Translations under genes and position numbers: made by a program | In this document: positions 1 to 6,645 of the stretch, one piece after another | How positions within the stretch are numbered: the first letter of the stretch is position 1 | How the letters are laid out: each line of letters opens with the position of its first letter | Notes under the pieces: model-generated | The model's input: only the letters and a program-made list of their open reading frames with translations | Told to the model about the DNA's origin: nothing | Databases searched by the model: none | Source: an uncultured Haemophilus sp. | GTDB lineage: Bacteria; Pseudomonadota; Gammaproteobacteria; Enterobacterales; Pasteurellaceae | Length of the DNA: 15,065 bases | Assembly: GCA_902481695.1 (NCBI GenBank) | Contig: CABSXY010000022.1 | Coordinates: 1 to 15,065 of the forward strand | Reading direction: 5' to 3'

Positions 1-3000
1 TCACATCTTGAGCCAGTTTATCTATGCGTTTATCCACGGCTTGCAGATAGCGCTGTAAATCAGGTAGGCGATCATAGCCGCTCTTTTGCACAAAACCTGG
101 ATAAATTAGCCCTGCTAATTGCGCCTTAATATCGGAAAACGCAAAGGCCATGGTGAAATCCATTTTGCCTTTTAAACGTTGGTTTAAGGCATGGTTAAGG
201 GAGAGGATTTGCTCTACTTTCTGCGCAATATCCACGGTCACTTCGTTAAGGTTTTCTCGAACAAAATCACGCAATTTTTCAAAGCCTGCTTCATCCCACA
301 CAAAACCGCCAAAATCGGCAATCAGTTTATCCACGGCACAAGCGATACAGTCATCAATCAAATCCAACACGCGACCGAACGGAGTAAAATACAGCCCCAA
401 TTTAGCTTTATTCGGCAATTTTTCATGCAGATATTTAATAGGTGATGGCACATTAAGTAACAACAAGCGGCGCAAACCTTGTTGCATTGCCACCGCTTGC
501 TCAAACTCTGTTTCAAACAGTTTGATACCTACCGCATCTTTTTCATCCACAAGGGCTGGAAAAGCTTTGACGCTAAAACCACGTTGTTTTTGTTCGTAAC
601 ATTGTGGTAAATCTGCAAAACTCCAAATATGCAGCCCGCTTTGCTCAATGCCATCATCTGCCACAGCAGAAATACTTTCCTGAACACGATCTTTTAAGTT
701 GAATTTCAGCTCATCCAAATTCATGGATTCGGCAATTTTCTTACCGTTTTCATCCACCACGCGGAACGTCATTTTTAAATGGCTTGGAATTTGTTCCCAA
801 TTCCAATGTTCCGCTTCTACGGTGACACCCGTCATACGACGTAATTCATAAATTAGCGTATCTAATAACGGTTTTTCCAACGGCACAGCTCGACTTAAAA
901 AAGCTTGGGCATAATTAGGTGCAGGCACGAAGTTACGGCGATAAGATTTAGGCAGAGATTTAATCAGCGCAATCACTAATTCTTCACGCAAGCCTGGAAT
1001 TTGCCAGTCAAAGCCGGTCATTTCCACTTGGTTGAGCAATGGCAACGGAATATGAACCGTCACGCCGTCTGCATCAGTACCCGGTTCAAATTGATACGTC
1101 AGTTTGAGTTTTAAATTGCCTTGATGCCAGAAATTCGGGAAATCCAACTTGCTCACTTGCTCCGCATCATCGTTAATCAAGAATGAGCGTTCAAAATTAA
1201 GCAATTCCGGATCTTTTTGCTGCGCCTTTTTCCACCAGGTATCAAAATGTTTTTGAGAAACCACTTCCGTACCAATACGCTGATCGTAAAATTCAAAAAG
1301 CGTGCGGTCATCCACCAAGATATCGCGGCGGCGGCTTTTGTGTTCCAACTCCTCTACTTCTCGAACGAGTCGTTGATTTTCTTTGAAGAATTTATGTTTG
1401 GTATTCCAATCCCCTTCTACCAAGGCAGATTGAATAAAGATCTCGCGGCTCACCGTTGGATCAATAGCACCGTAATTCACTGGTCGCGCAGCCACAATCG
1501 GCACACCGTAAAGCATGACTTTTTCATCTGCAATCACGGCGCCACGGGATTTCGACCAACGCGGTTCGGAATAGGATTTTTTAATTAAATGCTCGGCAAG
1601 TGGCTCAATCCATTCTGGCTCGATTTCCGCCACCATACGCCCCCAAAGTTTGGAGGTTTCCACTAACTCTGCCGCCATCACCCATTTCGGTTGTTTTTTG
1701 AAAAGCACAGAATTGGGGAAAATCGCAAAATGGGCATTACGCGCGCCAAGATATTGTTGTTTTTCCACCTCTTTTAAGCCGATATGAGAAAGCAAGCCGC
1801 TTAAAAGTGCGGTATGAATTTGCTGATATTCTGCTTTTTCGGAATTAATCGGCAAGCCCATTTCACGCACGGTTAAACGAATTTGATGATAAATATCTTG
1901 CCATTCACGAATACGTAAATAATTTAAGAAATCCTTTTGGCATTGACGACGGAATTGGTTTTTACTCAATTCTTTTTGTTGTTCTTGTAGATAACGCCAA
2001 AGATTTAAGAATGCCAAGAAATCTGATTTTTTATCAGCAAAACGTCGATGTTTTTCATCGGAAGCTTGTTGTTTTTCTTGTGGGCGCTCGCGAGGATCTT
2101 GAATGGATAACGCGGCAACAATAATCATCACTTCATGCAACGCACCTTGTGAGACAGCGGTCAGTAACATCTTCGCTAAACGAGGATCTACAGGGAGTTG
2201 AGCTAATTGACGACCTACTGCGGTTAATTGACGTTTCTCGCCCGCTTTGGTGCGAACCATTTCAAAAGCACCTAATTCTTCCAACAGTTTTATACCATCT
2301 TGAATATGGCGTTTATCTGGGGCATCCACAAATGGGAAGGCTTCAATATCATCCAAACCCAATGCTGTCATTTGCAAAATAACGGAGGCTAAATTGGTGC
2401 GCAGAATTTCAGGATCGGTAAACTCCGGACGAGAATTAAAATCCTCTTCCGAATATAAACGAATACAAATCCCTTCACTCACACGACCACAACGACCTTT
2501 ACGCTGATTAGCAGATGCCTGTGAAATGGGTTCAATCGGTAAACGTTGTACTTTGGTGCGATAGCTATAACGGGAAATGCGTGCCGTACCTGGGTCAATG
2601 ACATATTTTATGCCCGGCACGGTCAATGAGGTTTCTGCGACGTTGGTCGCCAACACGATGCGATTTAAACCGCTAGGATGAAAAATTTTATTCTGTTCTT
2701 GCGCAGACAAGCGAGCAAAGAGCGGTAGAATTTCCGTGTGTTTTAGATTTTGTTTTTGTAAAGCTTCGGCGGTATCGCGAATTTCACGCTCACCGTTCAT
2801 AAAGATCAAAATATCACCTCGGCCTTCTGCTTGCAGTTCATCCACTGCGTTGAGAATGCCTTGTAGCTGATCTTGATCGTCTTCCTCTACTACGGGACGA
2901 TAACGCACTTCAACGGGATAGGTTCTGCCCGAAACTTCGATAATCGGGGCATTGTTGAAATGTTTGGAAAAGCGTTCCACATCAATGGTCGCGGAAGTGA

Positions 3001-3697
3001 TGATAAGTTTTAAATCACGACGACGTGGCAACAACTGTTTCAGATAACCGAGAATAAAATCGTTATTTAGGCTACGTTCGTGGGCTTCATCAATAATCAA
3101 GCAAGAATATTGGTTGAGGAAACGATCGTTTTGAATTTCTGCTAGCAGAATCCCGTCGGTCATCAACTTGATTTGCGTATCATCACTGATTTGATCGTTA
3201 AAACGAACCTTATAACCGACTAAACTGCCAAGCTCCGTTTCCAGTTCTTCCGCAATACGTGCCGCCACCGAACGAGCGGCAATACGGCGAGGCTGAGTAT
3301 GACCAATCATACCCAAATTGCCGAAACCTAATTCCAAACACATTTTCGGCAATTGGGTGGTTTTACCTGAACCGGTTTCCCCTGCCACCACGATGACCTG
3401 ATGTTCAGAAAGCAGTTTTTGAATTTCTGCTTTACGTTGACTAACTGGCAAACTCTCTGGAAAAACAATCGGATTTTTAACCGCACTTTTACGATTTTCT
3501 ACACGTAATTGAGCCTGTTCAATCTGCATCTGAATTTCAGCTGCAACAGCTTGTTGAGCCTCTTGGCTTTTAATTTTTCCAATACCATGAATACGAGCAG
3601 ATAAACGACGTTGATCCACCAGCATGATATCCTTGAGTTTAGAAAAGAGAGATTGTTGTATCGGATTTAATTCACGTCTGACTGATTTGTTCTTCAT
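1..3697 (-). CDS. hrpA: ATP-dependent RNA helicase HrpA (DEAH-box), 3' end cut by window edge
   Basis: Reading leftwards from an ATG at 3697-3695, the frame stays open for 1232 codons to the window edge. It matches E. coli HrpA (about 1300 aa) nearly end to end, so roughly 70 C-terminal residues are missing. Helicase motifs are intact: Walker A GETGSGKTT at about residues 106-114, DEAH at 203-206, SAT at 235-237 and motif VI QRKGRCGR at 398-405. The family-typical helicase-associated region and the long HrpA-specific C-terminal half follow. HrpA is a cytoplasmic NTP-dependent 3'-5' RNA helicase; in E. coli it is linked to fimbrial mRNA processing and rescue of stalled or collided ribosomes (family knowledge). 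The start overlaps the stop of the upstream DUF423 gene as ATGA. No good Shine-Dalgarno is seen, so translational coupling is likely. Two uptake signals lie inside the gene. No frameshift was seen. Confidence 0.96.
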   Translation of the reverse strand, partial: MKNKSVRRELNPIQQSLFSKLKDIMLVDQRRLSARIHGIGKIKSQEAQQAVAAEIQMQIEQAQLRVENRKSAVKNPIVFPESLPVSQRKAEIQKLLSEHQVIVVAGETGSGKTTQLPKMCLELGFGNLGMIGHTQPRRIAARSVAARIAEELETELGSLVGYKVRFNDQISDDTQIKLMTDGILLAEIQNDRFLNQYSCLIIDEAHERSLNNDFILGYLKQLLPRRRDLKLIITSATIDVERFSKHFNNAPIIEVSGRTYPVEVRYRPVVEEDDQDQLQGILNAVDELQAEGRGDILIFMNGEREIRDTAEALQKQNLKHTEILPLFARLSAQEQNKIFHPSGLNRIVLATNVAETSLTVPGIKYVIDPGTARISRYSYRTKVQRLPIEPISQASANQRKGRCGRVSEGICIRLYSEEDFNSRPEFTDPEILRTNLASVILQMTALGLDDIEAFPFVDAPDKRHIQDGIKLLEELGAFEMVRTKAGEKRQLTAVGRQLAQLPVDPRLAKMLLTAVSQGALHEVMIIVAALSIQDPRERPQEKQQASDEKHRRFADKKSDFLAFLNLWRYLQEQQKELSKNQFRRQCQKDFLNYLRIREWQDIYHQIRLTVREMGLPINSEKAEYQQIHTALLSGLLSHIGLKEVEKQQYLGARNAHFAIFPNSVLFKKQPKWVMAAELVETSKLWGRMVAEIEPEWIEPLAEHLIKKSYSEPRWSKSRGAVIADEKVMLYGVPIVAARPVNYGAIDPTVSREIFIQSALVEGDWNTKHKFFKENQRLVREVEELEHKSRRRDILVDDRTLFEFYDQRIGTEVVSQKHFDTWWKKAQQKDPELLNFERSFLINDDAEQVSKLDFPNFWHQGNLKLKLTYQFEPGTDADGVTVHIPLPLLNQVEMTGFDWQIPGLREELVIALIKSLPKSYRRNFVPAPNYAQAFLSRAVPLEKPLLDTLIYELRRMTGVTVEAEHWNWEQIPSHLKMTFRVVDENGKKIAESMNLDELKFNLKDRVQESISAVADDGIEQSGLHIWSFADLPQCYEQKQRGFSVKAFPALVDEKDAVGIKLFETEFEQAVAMQQGLRRLLLLNVPSPIKYLHEKLPNKAKLGLYFTPFGRVLDLIDDCIACAVDKLIADFGGFVWDEAGFEKLRDFVRENLNEVTVDIAQKVEQILSLNHALNQRLKGKMDFTMAFAFSDIKAQLAGLIYPGFVQKSGYDRLPDLQRYLQAVDKRIDKLAQDV
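1805..1813 (+). repeat. DNA uptake signal (AAGTGCGGT)
   Basis: Exact core inside hrpA; on the coding strand it encodes T-A-L-L. Confidence 0.88.
3480..3488 (-). repeat. DNA uptake signal (ACCGCACTT on + strand)
   Basis: Exact core inside hrpA, encoding K-S-A-V near residues 70-73, in the poorly conserved region before the helicase core. Confidence 0.88.
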
Positions 3698-4083
3698 ACT
3701 GATTTACTTTTAAAACCACCGTAAGCCAAGCAAAGCCAACCAATTAAAAATAACGAGCCTCCAATCGGTGTCACCCAAACGAGGAATTTGCCTGCACCAA
3801 GCGCAAGTGCATAAAGGCTGCCACTAAAGAGCAGAATACCGTACGCCCAAGTCCCTGCGGCAAGATTAACTATTTTGTTTGCAACCAATGCTTCACGGCA
3901 TAATTGCAAAATGCCAATCGCTAAAATCGCAATGGTGTGGAACATTTGATATTTCACACCCGTTTCAATCCACGCTAATTCTTTAGGTTCTAAAACCTTA
4001 CTTAATCCATGTGCCGCAAAAGCACCAATCGTCACACACAAAAAACCGCTTAATCCCGCGATAAATAACCATTTGTTTTTCAT
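3694..4083 (-). CDS. DUF423 family small inner-membrane protein (YgdD-like)
   Basis: This 129-residue hydrophobic protein has about four predicted membrane segments (roughly residues 5-25, 45-65, 70-92 and 98-120). It carries the DUF423 hallmark GAFAAHGL at about 21-28, followed by a W-E-T-G-V-K-Y-Q-M-F-H-T stretch that resembles the W.TAVQYHMFH region of E. coli YgdD (about 131 aa). The length is full for the family. The function is unknown. The start ATG immediately follows the TAA of the DUF441 gene, and an AGGAAA Shine-Dalgarno lies within the last codons of that gene, about 8 nt upstream. The stop TGA overlaps the hrpA start by 4 bp. From memory, E. coli ygdD sits next to rlmM, also an RNA-metabolism gene, so proximity to hrpA may be meaningful, but this is inference. 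Confidence 0.9.
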   Translation of the reverse strand: MKNKWLFIAGLSGFLCVTIGAFAAHGLSKVLEPKELAWIETGVKYQMFHTIAILAIGILQLCREALVANKIVNLAAGTWAYGILLFSGSLYALALGAGKFLVWVTPIGGSLFLIGWLCLAYGGFKSKSV

Positions 4084-4536
4084 TTAAAATTTTCCTATTA
4101 ATACCGATAAAATCCCTGCGGCGATGAGAGGTCCCACCGGAATACCGCCTAAGAAAGATACACCAATAATCGTACCAATTAATAATCCTGTCACCAAAAC
4201 AGGTTGTTCACTCATTAATGGCACCCCTTTCCCCGCAAGCCATGCGACGAATACCCCAGTTAAAATAGAAACACCCATTTTCCAGTTTAAAAATGAACTG
4301 AGATCGGGCAGTTGGATGTTTCCCGACACTAACGGCGCTAGGACACCAATCGTTAAAATGATAATCCCGATTTTGACACCGTATTGTTCGAGTATAGGAA
4401 TGTATTTGGATAATAAGGTTTGCTGCATGATTAACAGCACAGCAGCTGAGATGGTAATCGCGCTATTTTGACTCATTAAGCCCAAAACGATTAAGAAAAC
4501 CAATAACAACGCGATCATATTGAATTGTAATGACAT
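4084..4536 (-). CDS. DUF441 family membrane protein (YeaL-like)
   Basis: This 150-residue, very hydrophobic protein has four or five predicted membrane helices and matches the UPF0756/DUF441 family (E. coli YeaL, about 148 aa) along its whole length. Shared landmarks are GIIILTIGV followed by AP..SG near residues 57-72, FLNWK near 83-87, and the C-terminal G-x-P-V-G-P-L-I-A-A-G block near 131-141. The family has no established biochemical role. The ATG at 4536-4534 is preceded by AGAGG, 4 nt upstream, which supports this start. It is the first gene of the DUF441-DUF423-hrpA operon. An extended -10 promoter lies about 60 bp upstream, and an uptake signal is in the leader. Confidence 0.9.
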   Translation of the reverse strand: MSLQFNMIALLLVFLIVLGLMSQNSAITISAAVLLIMQQTLLSKYIPILEQYGVKIGIIILTIGVLAPLVSGNIQLPDLSSFLNWKMGVSILTGVFVAWLAGKGVPLMSEQPVLVTGLLIGTIIGVSFLGGIPVGPLIAAGILSVLIGKF

Positions 4537-4546
4537 AATACCTCTA

Positions 4547-4555
4547 AAGTGCGGT
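4547..4555 (+). repeat. DNA uptake signal (AAGTGCGGT)
   Basis: Exact Hin-type core in the leader of the DUF441 gene, just upstream of its Shine-Dalgarno. It is followed by the A-rich flank typical of the extended signal, and it overlaps a small dyad (GGTCA at 4553-4557, TGACC at 4564-4568). Confidence 0.9.
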
Positions 4556-4595
4556 CAAAAAACTGACCATTTTTATGCGTGTAAAGTTTTTGTAA

Positions 4596-4604
4596 ATTAT
4601 ACCA
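4596..4604 (-). promoter_or_regulatory. Extended -10 promoter for the DUF441-DUF423-hrpA operon
   Basis: On the minus strand the sequence reads TGGTATAAT, a perfect TATAAT with an upstream TGn extended -10. No good -35 lies 16-18 bp upstream, which is usual for extended -10 promoters. The predicted transcription start is near 4589, giving a leader of about 50 nt to the DUF441 ATG. Inferred from sequence only. Confidence 0.6.
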
Positions 4605-4645
4605 ATTTCTTGCTTTTCTGTGTTTTTTATTTAGTGAAAAAAAGC

Positions 4646-4651
4646 TAGAAT
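4646..4651 (+). promoter_or_regulatory. Possible -10 element for kefC
   Basis: TAGAAT in the divergent intergenic region is one mismatch from TATAAT and sits about 54 bp upstream of the kefC ATG. The region 17 bp further upstream is only T-rich, so the -35 is weak. Confidence 0.3.
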
Positions 4652-4704
4652 ACAAAAGAACTTACTTCTCATCCTCCCTGTTTTTACTAAGGTTCCTTTG
4701 CCCT

Positions 4705-6609
4705 ATGTCGAATGTCGTCAGCCCTGAATTGATTAAAACTGTTGTTCTACTCGCCACCAGCGTAACCATCGTGCCGCTTTTTAAGCGTATTGGCTTAGGT
4801 AGCGTATTAGGTTATTTAGTGGCAGGCTGTTTAATTGGTCCTTCGGTATTTGGCATGATAGAAGATGCGGAATCAGTTCTCCATATGGCGGAACTGGGCG
4901 TGGTGATGTTCTTATTCATTATCGGTTTGGAAATGCATCCCGAACGCTTATGGGCAATGCGAAAAGCAATCTTCGGGCGAGGTTTTCTACAAGTCGGGCT
5001 ATGTGGTGCATTGCTGACTTTTGCCGGTATCTATATATTAAATCTTCCTAAAGAAGTCGCATTTATTGCGGGTATGGGCTTTACGCTCTCCTCTACTGCT
5101 ATCGTAATGCAGGTATTAGAAGAACGCGGGATTACGAACACACCAAAAGGCCAACGGGTGATTTCAACCTTAATCTTTGAAGATTTATCCATTGTGCCAT
5201 TATTGGCTTCTATTGCCTTTTTAACGCCTGAAACCAAACACATTGAACATCAAACCAACTGGACATCTATTGCTATTGCACTCGGTGCCGTTGTCGGTCT
5301 AGTGGTTGCGGGTAAATGGTTAATGAACCCTATTTTCCGCTTAATTTCAAAAGCTCATATTCGTGAAATGATGACCGCAGCTGCCTTGCTTGTCGTATTA
5401 GGCGCAGCCTTAGCCATGGAAGCAAGTGGCCTTTCAATGGCGATGGGCGCATTCGTTGCGGGTGTAATGCTTTCAGAATCCGCATTCCGTCACCAATTAG
5501 AAGCCGATATTGAACCGTTCCGTGGTCTATTGCTCGGTCTCTTCTTTATGGGCGTTGGGATGTCACTTGATTTAACCTTGGTGTTCGACAATGCACTTTG
5601 GTTATTAGGTATCGTGTGCCTTTATATCATCGGCAAAGCCTTAGCCGTTTACACTGTTGCTCGTATTACGAAACTTGACCGAAAAGAATCCGTTGGACGA
5701 ATGACCATTATGGCACACGGTGGTGAATTTGCATTCGTACTCTTCTCTGCTGCAACTACGGCAGGTGTAATGACAAAAGATCAAAATGCAACTTTTACTG
5801 CAGCAGTCATTATTTCGATGCTATTTTCCCCACTGATTGGTTTATTGATGCGTAAAATCAACCAACGTAAATCAACAAATCAAGAGGAAAAAATCGATAC
5901 TAGCGATCTCGATCCAATTGTGGATTTAGAAGATAGCGTACTCGTGATTGGTTTTGGTCGTTTCAGCCAAATCGTGTGTCAATCACTTCTTGTTCGTGGC
6001 ATTAATGTATCGGTGATTGACCGCAACATCGAAAACATTCGCGCGGCAGCTAAATTTGGTTTTAAAGTTTATTACGGTGACGGTATCCGCCTTGATGTAT
6101 TACGCGCTGCCGGTATCGAAAAAGCCAAATGTGTCGTCATCGGGATTAACGATACACAACGTATTGAAAGCATTGTTCAGAATCTGAAAGATGCTTATCC
6201 GAAACTCCCAATTTTGGCTCGGACTTATGACCGCAAAACGACTGTGAGTCTTATTAAGAAAGATGTGGATTTTATTGTACGTGAAACCTTTGAGTCTGCA
6301 CTTACGCTCAGCCATGCAACATTAATGCAATTAGGTATCAATAAAATTGAAGCTGATGAGGTCATTGCAGAAGTTCGTTACTTAGATCAAGAACGATTGA
6401 ATGAAGAAGTTTTACATGGTTTTTCTACGGACATCATCCGAAAATATTGGATGCCAAAACCTTTCATTAAACCACATTCTGATGCTGAAGCACTAAATGA
6501 AGAAACGGCAGAGATTTTAGAAAAAGAAGATGACACCAATGACGAAGCAGCGGTTGAAACCCTTCTTCATGATGATTCTGAAGCCGAAAAACAAAAAGAA
6601 GTCGAATAA
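4705..6609 (+). CDS. kefC: KefC/KefB-type K+/H+ antiporter with RCK domain
   Basis: This 634-residue inner-membrane protein belongs to the CPA2 antiporter family. Residues 1-385 form about 12 membrane segments with the conserved F-E-D-L core motif at 158-161. A cytoplasmic loop HQLEADIEP at 263-271 corresponds to the regulatory HALESDIEP loop of E. coli KefC. A cytosolic RCK/TrkA-N domain begins at about 411 with the nucleotide-binding motif GFGRF. An acidic tail covers about residues 592-634. Known relatives export K+ in exchange for H+ when glutathione adducts bind, protecting against electrophiles. E. coli KefC has 620 residues. No ancillary oxidoreductase gene (kefF or kefG) is next to it. 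It is probably transcribed alone, diverging from the DUF441 operon, and ends at a strong terminator. The Shine-Dalgarno is AAGG, about 12 nt from the ATG, a rather long spacing. KefB or a more distant CPA2 protein is the alternative. Confidence 0.9.
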   Translation: MSNVVSPELIKTVVLLATSVTIVPLFKRIGLGSVLGYLVAGCLIGPSVFGMIEDAESVLHMAELGVVMFLFIIGLEMHPERLWAMRKAIFGRGFLQVGLCGALLTFAGIYILNLPKEVAFIAGMGFTLSSTAIVMQVLEERGITNTPKGQRVISTLIFEDLSIVPLLASIAFLTPETKHIEHQTNWTSIAIALGAVVGLVVAGKWLMNPIFRLISKAHIREMMTAAALLVVLGAALAMEASGLSMAMGAFVAGVMLSESAFRHQLEADIEPFRGLLLGLFFMGVGMSLDLTLVFDNALWLLGIVCLYIIGKALAVYTVARITKLDRKESVGRMTIMAHGGEFAFVLFSAATTAGVMTKDQNATFTAAVIISMLFSPLIGLLMRKINQRKSTNQEEKIDTSDLDPIVDLEDSVLVIGFGRFSQIVCQSLLVRGINVSVIDRNIENIRAAAKFGFKVYYGDGIRLDVLRAAGIEKAKCVVIGINDTQRIESIVQNLKDAYPKLPILARTYDRKTTVSLIKKDVDFIVRETFESALTLSHATLMQLGINKIEADEVIAEVRYLDQERLNEEVLHGFSTDIIRKYWMPKPFIKPHSDAEALNEETAEILEKEDDTNDEAAVETLLHDDSEAEKQKEVE

Positions 6610-6610
6610 T

Positions 6611-6644
6611 AAAAAAGCCCGATAAATCATTATCGGGCTTTTTT
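6611..6644. terminator. Bidirectional intrinsic terminator between kefC and rlmKL
   Basis: A perfect 15-bp stem (6611-6625 pairs with 6630-6644) encloses a 4-nt loop, ATCA. The core GCCCGATAA/TTATCGGGC is flanked by six A on the left and six T on the right, so both strands end in a U-tract. It starts 1 bp after the kefC stop and ends 1 bp before the rlmKL stop, serving both convergent genes. Confidence 0.95.
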
Positions 6645-6645
6645 G

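Noticed and set aside
150..599. Plus-strand open frame of 149 codons (and a nested one at 191-445)
   Set aside because: It lies antisense to hrpA, whose minus-strand frame matches the whole HrpA family; no family resemblance or ribosome site.
1217..1588. Plus-strand open frame of 123 codons
   Set aside because: Antisense shadow of hrpA.
4124..4471. Plus-strand open frame of 115 codons
   Set aside because: Antisense to the DUF441 gene, which aligns along its full length to YeaL.
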